Assembly: GCA_016716605.1 (NCBI GenBank)
Contig: JADJWA010000001.1
Coordinates: 682,001 to 746,000 of the forward strand
DNA: 64,000 nucleotides
DNA from: Flavobacteriales bacterium
GTDB lineage: Bacteria; Bacteroidota; Bacteroidia; Flavobacteriales_F; PHOS-HE28
Direction of reading: 5' to 3'
Numbering within the stretch: position 1 is the stretch's first letter; each line of letters begins with the position of its first letter. The position numbers were made by a program, and so were the translations under genes. Below are positions 26,277 to 36,010 of this stretch, piece after piece. The notes beneath the pieces were generated by a model. That model was not told the DNA's origin, made no database searches, and saw nothing but the letters and a program-made list of their open reading frames with translations.

Positions 26277-29200
26277 TTACTGGATTACCAGCCTTTCGGC
26301 GTGTACGATCGCGCCACTAACCGAACACTGCACAGCGTACACGCCCTTGGCCCACGTACGTGTGTCCAGCACCACATGCCCGATGCTTCCGCTGAGCTTA
26401 TCTGTTGCTAGGGTGCGGCCATTCGCATCGATCACGCGAACGGAGCCACTGGTCTCGCTCGCCTTAAGCGTGTAGTTCAACGCAACGAATGTGCTGGCCG
26501 GATTGGGCTGCAGCTTGAAGGAGCGGCGATCTGTGCTTGTGGCATCCTTCCCGTCGCGCTGCAAGCTCTTCGGCTCGCTTTCGCCGCCGGTAAGCGGCGA
26601 TCGGCAGATGCCATAGTGGAAGCAGAGCATGTTGCTGATCCATGTTGCGGGTCGATCGTACTGGTTCTGGATCAAGGTCTCCCACGCAGCGATCTCTCCT
26701 GCATCGAGTTGCCGCACATCGCGCGCTTGTTGCGCCAGATTCAGCAGATCCGCGATCAGGCTGCTCATGCGCGTGCGCTCGGTCTCTTCGGCAGCGCTCA
26801 GCCTGTGGTCCTCGTCCAGGTCGTCCATCAGCGCTTGCGCACCACTGAAGTCATCGGCCTGAATGCGGAGCAGGGCTTCGGCGTAGCGCGCGGCCACAGT
26901 GGGTATCTGCTGCCACACCCAGCGCAGGCTGTCGTTCTCCACCCCTGTGCTGTCGCGGGTGGCGTAGATGTCCAATAGCTCGTTGGCGGCTTCGGTCATG
27001 CGGGCGTGGTGATTGCCCAGTTGCGCTTCCAGGGTGCTGCGGTAGGTGCGGGTGTCCCAACTGGCGGCTATGCTGGCGATCAGGTGAGCGGGCAACGGGT
27101 AGTTCGCCTCGTGCTCCGCCCAGTTGAGGAAACCTTCTTTCTGGGTGGCATCAGGGTTGGCGATGCAGACCTCCGCCTTGATGCCATCGGGCACGCCCGG
27201 CTTGTCCACCAGGTTCATCAGGGCCTCGGTGCTCAGGTAAGGGCTCTTGCTCAACAAGTAATCGCGCAGGTCCCAGATGTCCTGGGGCCAGGCGCTCACG
27301 ATCTCCTCCACCACGGCGTCCGTATTGCCACCATCGATCAAGGCCTCGTACAGGTAGCGGGTGTTGCCGTAATCGGTTCGGGCACTCACCATCATGCCCG
27401 CCACGCCCACCACGCCGGGGTCCACGCTGATCAGGTGCGGGGTGCATTCGCTGCTCATGCCCCAAGGAATGCCGGCGGGCAGCAACAGGTCGCTGACGTG
27501 CTCGGGGAAGAGGCCCGTGCCGGTGCGGTAGTAGTAGGTGATGGGGTGGTCGGTATCCACATAGATGTCCCACTTCTCCGTTTCGCCGCCCCAGCCGTCC
27601 AGGGTATTGTCCGCGCCTCGACCGGCCGAGCCTTGGATGGTGCGGATGGTGTGTTGTTCTGCGTCCTGTTGATCCTCAATCTTCCGGCTGTACAGGTTCC
27701 TGTCCACGTTGCCGCAGTTGTTGCAGAGGATCTGCAGGCCGATGGTGCCGCTGTAACCGCCCGGCTCGGTGCTGGCGCACACGCCCTCGCCCACGAAGCC
27801 GGTGCTGAGGTTGGTGGCGGTGTTCTTCCACACCTTGTCGTTGTGGTCGCGGCTGTAGCCCACCACGATGGCCTCGGCGGGCAGCACCGGATTTGCCTGC
27901 GCGCTATGCACGTGGTTATCGTGGATCTTGAAGCCGAAGGTCTCCGTGGTGAAGATGCCGCGTGGCTTGGACCCGAATCGGATATCCTCTACACCGGTGT
28001 ATGTGATGCTCCGCTCGGTCATCTCGAAGTCGTTGTTGCGCACGGTGAAACCGGTGATGCCGCTGGCGTACACCCCGCAGATGGTGTTGGAGAAATGGCT
28101 CCACTCCACGGTGAACATGCTGTTGGTGGGGGCGCCCAGGGCATGCACGCCGTGATCCAGGCCGGTGAAGCTGCTGGGCACGCGTTCGGCTTCGGTGCAG
28201 GGCGTGCCAGGCGTGGGGCAGGCGCTGGTTACCACGAAGCGTGAGCCGTAGGCATGTATGCCGTGGCCGAGCAGCGCGGTCTCGGGCACATCAGCAACGG
28301 TGTTACGGAAGGTGCAGGCCTGGAAGGCGATACCGCGCACACCATCGAGCTTGATGAGTTCCTCGGTGCCGAGCTCCGGTTGCAGCGCGCCGTCGGTGAA
28401 CTCGAACACGGCATGGATGAACTGGCTGCGGTTGCGCGTCTCGAAGTTCATGTTCGAGATCTGGCGTAGGGCCGGAATTGGATGGCGGGGCGGCAATCGC
28501 GCACGATGCCGCCGGGCTGGGCCTGGGTGCCCTTGATCTTCACTACGCCTCCGCCTTTGGTAAGGTCGCTCAGGTCGCCCACCAGGATGCCGATGGCGGC
28601 ATTGTCGATGGTGCCACCGTTGCGCAGCTCGAAATAACCTTGGTTGGTGGTGTTCTGCGCCAAGTTGGAATTGCCCAGCACCTGCACCCCTTTCCACTCC
28701 TTGCCGCAGAGGTTGGTGAGCAATCCGCCATCCACGATCACCTGGGCGCCGGGCTCTATGATGAGGGCGGTGTTGGGTGCGAAGTTGACGGTCTTCGTGA
28801 CGGTCAGCGTGGCGCCAGAGGCAACGCGCAGATCCTGGCCGAGGTTCTTGTGGATGCTCCAGGTGGTGTTCTCGGCAATGACGCGCACAACTGTTGGTTG
28901 TTCGGCGAGGTCGCTTTCCCAGAGGCCTCGGCCGTAGGTGCCGGCGCGGAGCTTTCCCGCGCAGTAGTTGATGTCCAAGTCTTTGACGATCACATTGGGC
29001 AGACCTGCACAGAAGGGTTGCCAATCAGTTTCCGCGTTCCTGTAGAATACCCCGATGTCCATGGCGATGTAAATGCCGCCATCCGTGCCTTGTTGGGCAA
29101 CCAGATCATTCACCGGCATGTTCGGGAGGCTGTTGCCCGGATCGGTGTTCGACCATGTAGTGCCTCGGTCGAAGGATTCGTACACCTTCAGGTTCGCGTT

Positions 29201-31444
29201 GTAGCCTGAGAAGGCGATGTAGATGTGGTCAGGGTCATTGGGGTCCACATCCAGGCCTTTGATGTACTTCATGTCTGCGAGCCATGCGGCGGGCATGGGC
29301 GAAACTTCGAAGCGAGGTTGACCGGACCCTAGGGGCGGGAGTTGGCCGTTGCCATTGGGCAACGAGCGCATGAGGATTGGTCGCTTTCCATTCGGTGCAC
29401 AGGGGGCATCTGGCACCGCTGAGGTCGCGATGTAGATCTTCGCTGGGTCGCTCGCTGCAATTGCCAGTCGCTCTTGGCCTTGGCCAATACAATTGTTGTC
29501 GAACCATGCCGGATCGCCAGTGATGAGACCCATATCGACCTGCACTTGGGTGAGTCGGGTGAAATCGCTTTCCACGTTCGAGGCGGCCTCTTGGTCATTC
29601 TCCATCCACGCGTCGGCAATGCAAAAGGTCCAATCGTTCGTTTCGGGATGAGTCACGAACGGGGGGAACATGGAAGCGCCCCACGCACCACAGATGCCGA
29701 TCGGGTCTGCACACTCGCTCGGGCATTCGCACGTGTCACAACAGCCCGTTAAATAGTCCAACGCGTGCCAGGTGCCGAAGTCGTTGAACCATTTGTAGTA
29801 GCGATTCCGGTTATTGTAGGACTGTGTCCAGGCCTTGGTCCCATCGGGGGAATACGATACGGAACCGCCATCGGCGCCTTGCACCAAGGACCATAGTGCC
29901 TCGCCAGCCAATCCAGAGTGCCGTCGGTTATCGCCGGTATCCTGATTGCCGATGAGTACTTCAGTAGGGTCGGAGGGCGAGAAGCCGATTCGCTCAATCG
30001 TTGCCACAGCAAGATTGTTGTTCCGCGATACCCAAGGCGTGCTCAACCCATTGATGTCCGCATCATCAACCATGCTCAGGCCACCATCGTGCCCTACCCA
30101 AAGCTCGGTGCCATCCGGGCTATATGCCATGATGTGCACATCGTCGTGGATGGTCAACCGTGTACCGATTTGGCTTCGGTTAATACCGTAGTCCACGGAG
30201 AGAAGCGGCTTCGAGGCGCTATGTGCTACACGGCCCGGTATGGTCGGCGATACTGACAGGCCCATCCAGACTGCGGCACCATTCACTTGCGCGGAATGGA
30301 CAGGACCGGCGAGGTCCCACGCATTGGTTGCATGGTTGAATCGGGCCATGCGGTATCGCAAGTAGCTATTATTCGTCGCGCGCAGGTTCACCCAAGCGTA
30401 GAGGTAGCGCTCAGGGCCGAACGTGGAAATTCCGATGTTGATCCGCATAGCGGTCTCACCTGCGCTGCCAATGGCGTTGAAGTCGAAGCTGAATGGCGCT
30501 GACCACGACTGCCATGTGGTGCCATTGTCATTGCTCCGATAGACATCATTCGCCGAGGCATACACCACGCCTGGGTTGCCTGGGTCATTCATGAACACGA
30601 TGTTCTTCCACCGCCCGCTCGCTTCGCTGAATCGTAACGCCCAGGTCGGATTCGTGGAATTCGCGTTCGCGCATTCGTAGATGCCTGCTGACGTGGCGCA
30701 GAGCAAATGGTCGGTATCCAACGGGTCCATGCGCAGCGCGCGCATCACCGTGTAATCCTCGAAACCATCGAGGAGGCCGGTATTCATGGGCTCCCATGTT
30801 GCCCCTTCGTTGCTGCTTCTGAACACACCGGCGCTATAGGTTCCGTCGCTATCCACATTGCCAGTTGCGATGAACAGCACGCTGGGGTTGCCAGGATGGA
30901 TTACTACATCCGTGACGCCGCTGATGGGCTCGAGGAAATCCGTGAGTGGGGTCCAGTTGTCACCACCATCAGCACTTCGGAAGAGGCCACCGAACCCGGA
31001 CCCGGCGTACACCACAGGGGTATTCGGATAATCTGGGTGAAAGGCAATGCAATGGACCTGCCCTGTGCCAATCGTGTATTCAGGAATCATTTGGGCGCCC
31101 GGCGCGACGGTCGGCGTATCGAATGGCCCAAGCGCATTCCAGTTCGCTGGGAATGCAGTGCTATTGCAATCGATGTTCACGCGCCACGCTTGATAGTCAA
31201 TCAATGCTTGCCAGGCTTCATCCCGTTCGTCTGAAGGATAGAGACGGGGTGCCCAGAAATTGAGCAGGCGCTACCGTTGATTGTAAGGGCTTCCTTCCTC
31301 TTCCAGATCCTCGGGGCTAACCTGTCCTGCTGCTGTTTGCTGCAACCAGCTCCAGAAACTCTGGTTGTGTTCAGGCCCCAACTGTGCTGAGCCAGAAAGG
31401 CTGACGCACACGGAAACGACAAGGAGAACCAACTTCGGTTTCAT
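26277..31444 (-). pseudogene. Large BNR/beta-helix T9SS cargo gene interrupted by an amber codon and a frameshift
   Basis: The start is the ATG at 31444 with a signal peptide (MKPKLVLLVVSVCVSLSGSA). After SPYNQR an in-frame TAG (31271-31273) interrupts the frame, which then continues as RLLNFWAPRLYPSD. A tryptophan at the stop would fit, so one substitution (TGG to TAG) explains it. BNR-type repeats follow (FRSADGGDNW, FRSSNEGATW, YRSNDNGTTW, YESFDRGTTW). A beta-helix region comes next (NTALIIEPGAQVIVDGG). Near 28470 the frame shifts; adding one C to TACGCCAGATC restores RPYAQISNMNF. The last part has a beta-helix, a helical region with the DLRDYLLSKSPYLSTEALMN segment, and a T9SS sorting domain (FKLQPNPASTFVALNYTLKA). 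Intact length would be about 1,720 residues. Two breaks make a pseudogene plausible, though the frameshift could be an assembly error. Confidence 0.8.
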
Positions 31445-31485
31445 GGTAGAGGGTATTGAAAAGTTGAAAGGTCGGAAAGGCAAGT

Positions 31486-31515
31486 CGAAGATAAAGGAGT
31501 ATGGCGCTTCGCCAA
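31486..31515 (-). promoter_or_regulatory. Candidate promoter of the large T9SS gene (TTGG, 19 nt, TATCTTCG)
   Basis: On the minus strand ATTGG near 31512-31515 is followed about 19 nt later by TATCTTCG (31493-31486), close to the Bacteroidota -33 TTTG and -7 TAnnTTTG. It lies about 42 bp before the ATG at 31444. Confidence 0.4.
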
Positions 31516-31620
31516 TCCACAGTATGCAAGCACCAAAGAAGCCTTGCACTCCCGCCCGCAAGGCTTGCGATAGTCAGGTGCGGGCTGCTTCGCTCTGCAA
31601 GCACGACCCTTATTCCTCCG

Positions 31621-32307
31621 TCACACCACCATCTTCAACAGCGAATCGAACAAGCTCCTTCCATCCGTATTCCCCAGCCGCTCATCGCAGGCGCGTTCCG
31701 GGTGCGGCATCATGCCGAAGACATTCCGGCCCTTGTTGCACACCCCTGCGATGTTGTCCTTGCTACCGTTGGGGTTGGCCTCCTCCGTCGCCTTACCCTG
31801 CTCGTCGCAGTAGCGGAAGAGGATGCGGTCGCTGTCCTTCAGGGCCTTCAGCGTATCGGCATCGGCGTGGTAGCGGCCTTCGCCATGCGCGATGGGGATC
31901 TTCAGCGCCTTATCGGGCACAGCGTTCGTGAGCGCGGTATCGTTCGTGCCGCGACGGATGAAGACGTTCTTCGAGATGAATTTCTGTCCGGCATTGTGCA
32001 GCAAGGCGCCGGGAACGAGGCCCGCTTCGCAGAGCACTTGGAAACCGTTGCAGACACCGAAGACCAAACCGCCCTTCTTCGCATGCGCCGCCACTTCCTG
32101 CATGATGGGCGAGAAGCGCGCGATGGCGCCGCTGCGCAGGTAATCGCCGTAGCTGAATCCGCCGGGCAGCACCACCATGTCCACGCCCTTGAGGTCATGC
32201 TCCTTGTGCCAGAGGCGCTCCACGGGCTGCTGGAAGTGCGTCTCCAAGACGTGGATCATGTCCTCATCGCAATTGCTGCCAGGGAAGGTGACGACGCCGA
32301 ATTTCAT
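31621..32307 (-). CDS. purQ: Phosphoribosylformylglycinamidine synthase, glutaminase subunit
   Basis: Supplies ammonia from glutamine for the FGAR-to-FGAM step of purine synthesis. The class I glutamine amidotransferase triad is visible: nucleophile Cys86 in GVCNGFQ, with His202 and Glu204 in MPHPERA. The oxyanion segment LPGGFSYGDYLRSGA is also present. The length of 228 residues is normal for a stand-alone PurQ. Such a subunit should work with separate PurL and PurS proteins, neither of which is in this window. The gene is monocistronic as far as can be seen; a TACCTTCG box lies about 40 bp upstream. Confidence 0.93.
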   Translation of the reverse strand: MKFGVVTFPGSNCDEDMIHVLETHFQQPVERLWHKEHDLKGVDMVVLPGGFSYGDYLRSGAIARFSPIMQEVAAHAKKGGLVFGVCNGFQVLCEAGLVPGALLHNAGQKFISKNVFIRRGTNDTALTNAVPDKALKIPIAHGEGRYHADADTLKALKDSDRILFRYCDEQGKATEEANPNGSKDNIAGVCNKGRNVFGMMPHPERACDERLGNTDGRSLFDSLLKMVV

Positions 32308-32346
32308 GCAGAACGCGCCGAAGACTGGATGCCGAAGACGCGGGGC

Positions 32347-32354
32347 CGAAGGTA
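32347..32354 (-). promoter_or_regulatory. Candidate -7 box of purQ (TACCTTCG)
   Basis: The plus-strand cgaaggta reads TACCTTCG on the minus strand and lies 40 bp before the purQ ATG. It falls just before the end of the neighbouring membrane-protein gene. No -33 element is evident. Confidence 0.4.
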
Positions 32355-32359
32355 GAAGG

Positions 32360-33565
32360 CTAGCCGTTGCTCGAGGTTTTCCGCCACCAGCGTGGCAGCA
32401 CCACCATGCCCATGAAGAGGTAGATGTAATAGCTGAGCAGCCGCCACAGGATCGCTATGGCTCCGATCAGGCCCACCGCAGGCAGCAGGTCGCGGAAGAA
32501 GCCTGCGAAGGCGATCTCGGCCACCCCGCTACTGCCGGGCGTGGGGCTGATGAGCAGGATCACCCACATGATCAATTGGCGCGCGTACAAGAGCAGGTGA
32601 TCGTCCACTGCGAAGAAGGCCGCTGCGATGAGGTTGATGACCAGGAAGCGGCTCGCCCATGAGAAGCAAGTGGCACCGAAGGCCTTCGCCCAGAATCGCT
32701 TGGGCTTACCTCGCAGCTCGATGCCCGTGACCTCGATGTCGTCGCCCACCTTCACCACTTGCGGCCGCCACCGGCGCAGGAAGGGCAGCTTGAAGACCCT
32801 CAACAGCAACCATTTGAACGCGCGCGGACGGAAGAAGACGCTGTAGAAGATGATGGCCACCAGTAAAAGGATGAAGCAGTAGCCGATCCAGAAGATGGTT
32901 TGAACGGGCAGGCCCCAGAAGGCGTTGTCGAGTTCCTCAGGGAAGAGGTGCTGCATGCCCACGCCGAAGAACACGATCGGCACCATCACCACATAGAAGA
33001 GTTCGTCCATTAGTGCGGTGACGAGCACGATGGCTGTGGCGCGGCCCAGTGCGATGCCTTCGCGCCCGATGATGAACATGGCCACGCCGCTACCGCCCAC
33101 CACCGAGGGCGTGAGCGCCGATGCGAATTCCCAGAGAAAGGTGACATTGAAGCTCTGGCGCCAACTGAGGTGGCCATCGCTGAGCACGCGGATGCGGTAG
33201 ATGTACCCGAGGTCGCGGAAGGCGGTGGCCACCACGGCGAGCACGATCCACCAGGTGCTATGCCAGGTCCAGTTGATGCTGCCAAGCGTCTCACGGGCGG
33301 TCATGCGCCGGTAGTCGCCGAGCCCTTCGCCTACCGGCGTGAACTCCGCCGCATCGCCCACATCCACGATGCCATTACCGTTGGCATCGATCCACGTGTG
33401 GTTGCCCGTGCCCTGGCCCACGAGCTCGTAGCGCTCCTTGGCCAGATCGCGCCATAAGAGCCAGCCCGCCGCAACGATTCCGATGAGGATGGGGATGAGC
33501 ACGCGGCGCAGCCGGAAGGTGCTCCGGAACTGCTGCTCACTGGAATTCGGTGCTGTGCTGTCCAT
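32360..33565 (-). CDS. Lysylphosphatidylglycerol synthetase/UPF0104-type membrane protein with an EF-hand-like loop
   Basis: The 401-residue product has a first helix (about 20-36), then about 60 extracytoplasmic residues, then many membrane helices in the UPF0104/LPG-synthase transmembrane pattern (WEFASALTPSVVGGSGVAMF and LLISPTPGSSGVAEIAFAGF). This family includes flippase-like parts of MprF, but without the synthetase domain the substrate is unknown. The inserted loop contains DANGNGIVDVGD, which fits a calcium-binding EF-hand or dockerin loop (D1, N3, N5, G6, D9, D12). The ATG at 33565, after GAGGAG, was chosen over a longer reading. It is divergent from the EamA gene, 53 bp away. Confidence 0.8.
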   Translation of the reverse strand: MDSTAPNSSEQQFRSTFRLRRVLIPILIGIVAAGWLLWRDLAKERYELVGQGTGNHTWIDANGNGIVDVGDAAEFTPVGEGLGDYRRMTARETLGSINWTWHSTWWIVLAVVATAFRDLGYIYRIRVLSDGHLSWRQSFNVTFLWEFASALTPSVVGGSGVAMFIIGREGIALGRATAIVLVTALMDELFYVVMVPIVFFGVGMQHLFPEELDNAFWGLPVQTIFWIGYCFILLLVAIIFYSVFFRPRAFKWLLLRVFKLPFLRRWRPQVVKVGDDIEVTGIELRGKPKRFWAKAFGATCFSWASRFLVINLIAAAFFAVDDHLLLYARQLIMWVILLISPTPGSSGVAEIAFAGFFRDLLPAVGLIGAIAILWRLLSYYIYLFMGMVVLPRWWRKTSSNG

Positions 33566-33618
33566 CTCCTCGTATCCGATGCGGGCTAAAGGTATCCGTG
33601 CGCACTTTCGCCGCTTCA

Positions 33619-34542
33619 ATGGACCGCCGCGCACGTGCCCACCTCGCGCTCTTCTTGGTGAATGCCGTCTACGGGGTCAACTACGTGGTGGCCAAGGGGC
33701 TCATGCCGGAGGTGATCGGCGCCAGCGGCTTCATCCTGCTGCGCGTGATCGGGGCCGCGGCGCTCTTCTGGCTGTTGCGTTTCTCGCGTCCGGAGCGTGT
33801 GGCGTGGTCCGATGCCGGGCGCCTGCTCTTGTGCGCGGTCTTCGGCGTCGCGCTCAACCAGCTCATTTTCTTCCATGGCCTCATGCGCACCTCGCCGATC
33901 AACGCGAGCATCATCATGGTGGCGACGCCCATCCTGGTGCTCGTGCTCAGCGGCGTGCTCATCGGCGAACGCATCACGCGGGTGAAGCTCCTCGGAGTTT
34001 TGCTCGGTGCGGCGGGAGCGCTCTCACTCATCCTGCTCAAACCGAAAGGAGGCGCAACGGGCGCCACCATGCTCGGCGACGCATTCATCCTGATCAACGC
34101 CATCAGCTACGGCTTTTACCTGGTGCTGGTGAAGCCGCTCATGCGCAAGTACACGGCGGTCACGGTGATGGCGTGGTGCTTCTTGATCGGCTTAGTGATG
34201 GTACTGCCGTTCGGGGTGAGCGAGTTCTCAGCGGTGGAATGGTCAGCGCTCAGCACCCCCGTGATCCTGTCCATGGCCTTCGTGGTGGTCATGGTCACCT
34301 TCGTGGCCTACTTGCTGAACACCTGGGCGCTGGGCGTTGTGAGCCCGAGCGTGGTGGGCATCTACGTCTATATGCAACCGGTGCTCGCAGCCGTGATCAC
34401 CTGGCTCTTCATGTGCATCGGGGCGGATCGCATCGGCATACCCGGCGAATACGACGCTTCCATCGGATGGCAACAGGGCTTATGCGCAGCGCTGATCTTC
34501 ACGGGCGTGCATCTGGTGAGCCGTGCCGATCGGGTGAAGTAG
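33619..34542 (+). CDS. EamA/DMT-family transporter
   Basis: The 307-residue product has about ten membrane helices arranged as two related halves, as in drug/metabolite exporters. The first half opens LALFLVNAVYGVNYVVAKGL and carries RTSPINASIIMVATPI. The second opens LGDAFILINAISYGFYLVLV and carries SPSVVGIYVYMQPVLAAVI. Members export amino acids, purines or other small metabolites; the substrate cannot be read from sequence. The ATG at 33619 was chosen because the hydrophobic segment begins eight residues later. The gene ends 32 bp before yicC and may share transcripts with it, although yicC has its own box. Confidence 0.88.
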   Translation: MDRRARAHLALFLVNAVYGVNYVVAKGLMPEVIGASGFILLRVIGAAALFWLLRFSRPERVAWSDAGRLLLCAVFGVALNQLIFFHGLMRTSPINASIIMVATPILVLVLSGVLIGERITRVKLLGVLLGAAGALSLILLKPKGGATGATMLGDAFILINAISYGFYLVLVKPLMRKYTAVTVMAWCFLIGLVMVLPFGVSEFSAVEWSALSTPVILSMAFVVVMVTFVAYLLNTWALGVVSPSVVGIYVYMQPVLAAVITWLFMCIGADRIGIPGEYDASIGWQQGLCAALIFTGVHLVSRADRVK

Positions 34543-34549
34543 GTCCGGG

Positions 34550-34557
34550 TACATTTG
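34550..34557 (+). promoter_or_regulatory. Candidate -7 box of yicC-gmk-nadD (TACATTTG)
   Basis: TACATTTG is an exact match to TAnnTTTG and lies 17 bp before the yicC ATG, 7 bp after the transporter stop. It predicts a leader of about 10 nt. Confidence 0.5.
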
Positions 34558-34574
34558 ACGCCTCAACCGAACGC

Positions 34575-35444
34575 ATGCTCCTATCCATGACCGGCTTCGG
34601 CCGCGCCGAAGGCGTGGTGAAGGACCGCAAGGTCACCGTCGAGATCCGCGCATTGAATAGCAAGCAGCTCGACCTCTTGCTGAAGCTTCCGAGCATCTAC
34701 CGCGATCGCGAGCAGGAGTTGCGGCAAGCGCTGGGCGAAGAGCTCGTCCGGGGCAAGGTGGATGTGTTCGTGAGCGCCGAATCGCTGCACGCCACCAAAC
34801 ACACCAGCTTCGACCGCGAGCTGATCAAGGCCTACTATGCTGAGTTGAAGGCCATCCGCGATGAGGCCGCTCCGGAAGTCAGCACCGACCTCTTCGCGCA
34901 AGTGCTGCGCCTGCCCGATGTGAGCACCACCACCAGCGATCGCGCCGATAATGCCGAATGGACTGGTGTGCGCGCACTCGTTGCTGACGCGCTCCGTGCT
35001 TTTAAGGCTTTTCGCGCAAACGAGGGCGCCAAGCTCGAAACAGAGCTGAAGCAGCGCGCGCATGGCATCGTCTCGCTGCTGGAGCAAGTGGCCACCCTCG
35101 ATGCCGGTCGCCAGGACCGCACCCGTGAGCGCCTCCGTGCCAAGCTCGCCGACCTGAAAGCCGAGGTGGACGAATCGCGCTTCGAGCAGGAGCTGATCTA
35201 CTACCTGGAGAAACTCGACATCACCGAGGAGAAGGTGCGCCTGAGCGCGCATTGCGGGCACTTCGCGGAGACCCTTGCGCTGAAGGAGCCGCAAGGGCGC
35301 AAGCTCGGCTTCATCACCCAGGAGATGGGACGCGAGATCAACACCATCGGCTCCAAGGCCAATGATGCCGCCATCGCACGGCTGGTGGTGCAGATGAAAG
35401 ATGAATTGGAGAAGGTGAAGGAGCAATTGCTCAACGTGCTTTGA
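34575..35444 (+). CDS. YicC-family endoribonuclease
   Basis: The 289-residue product begins MLLSMTGFGRAEGVVKDRKV, the typical YicC start, with RALNSKQLDLLLKLPSIYRD following. It ends in the conserved LGFITQEMGREINTIGSKAN and a helical tail. YicC proteins are RNases that act on small RNAs and mRNAs in Escherichia coli; the target here is unknown. The ATG at 34575 is the family start; a much longer open frame before it is noise. The stop overlaps the gmk start by one base (TGATG), giving a yicC-gmk-nadD operon, an arrangement often seen for yicC with gmk. Confidence 0.92.
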   Translation: MLLSMTGFGRAEGVVKDRKVTVEIRALNSKQLDLLLKLPSIYRDREQELRQALGEELVRGKVDVFVSAESLHATKHTSFDRELIKAYYAELKAIRDEAAPEVSTDLFAQVLRLPDVSTTTSDRADNAEWTGVRALVADALRAFKAFRANEGAKLETELKQRAHGIVSLLEQVATLDAGRQDRTRERLRAKLADLKAEVDESRFEQELIYYLEKLDITEEKVRLSAHCGHFAETLALKEPQGRKLGFITQEMGREINTIGSKANDAAIARLVVQMKDELEKVKEQLLNVL

Positions 35445-36010
35445 TGAAGGGCAAAGCCATCATCGTATCGGCCCCATCGGGCGCAGGAAAAACGACCATT
35501 GTGCGGCACCTGATGGATCGTGGGTTAGGGCTCGCTTTCAGCGTGAGCGCCACCACACGGCCCATGCGCTCCAGCGAGCGCGAAGGCCACGATTACTGGT
35601 TCCTCTTGGAAGAGGAATTCAAGCGCCGTATCGCCGCAGGCGACTTCGTGGAATGGGAGGAGGTTTACCCCGGTCGCTTCTATGGCACCTTGCGCGAAGA
35701 GGTGCTACGGATCCAAGGCGAAGGGAGGTATCCGGTTTTCGATGTGGATGTGGAGGGCGGGCTCAACCTGAAGAAGGAATTCGACGATGATGCGCTCGCG
35801 CTGTTCATCGCACCGCCATCGCTGCAAGCCTTGGAGCAGCGCTTGAATGCGCGTGGCACCGAAACGCCGGAGAGCCTCGCGAAACGCGTGGGCAAAGCCG
35901 CGCACGAACTCACCTACGCGCCGCGCTTCGACCGCACGGTGGTGAACGACGACCTGAATGGCGCTTGCGCTGAGGCCGAGGCGCTCGTGCGTCAATTCCT
36001 GGCGGCATGA
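35444..36010 (+). CDS. gmk: Guanylate kinase
   Basis: Phosphorylates GMP to GDP using ATP. The P-loop SAPSGAGKTT spans residues 9-18. The GMP-binding part shows SATTRPMRSSEREGHDYWFL, and the lid region has RFYGTLREEVLR. The length of 188 residues is normal for the enzyme. The ATG at 35444 overlaps the yicC stop, and its own stop overlaps the nadD start as ATGA. The three genes are therefore translated in series. Confidence 0.95.
   Translation: MKGKAIIVSAPSGAGKTTIVRHLMDRGLGLAFSVSATTRPMRSSEREGHDYWFLLEEEFKRRIAAGDFVEWEEVYPGRFYGTLREEVLRIQGEGRYPVFDVDVEGGLNLKKEFDDDALALFIAPPSLQALEQRLNARGTETPESLAKRVGKAAHELTYAPRFDRTVVNDDLNGACAEAEALVRQFLAA

Noticed and set aside
23549..28244. Plus-strand open frames of 446 and 412 residues opposite the large T9SS genes
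   Set aside because: Both mirror the duplicated genes on the minus strand and resemble each other only because those genes are paralogues. They have no signal peptide or domain pattern.
31271..31273. Recoding of the in-frame TAG as a programmed stop read-through
   Set aside because: No pyrrolysine or read-through context is seen and the gene has a second, unrelated frame break. A mutation or assembly error is simpler.
33438..34574. A 668-residue reading that joins upstream sequence to YicC
   Set aside because: The extra part overlaps the EamA transporter gene in another frame, and YicC has a typical start at the ATG at 34575.
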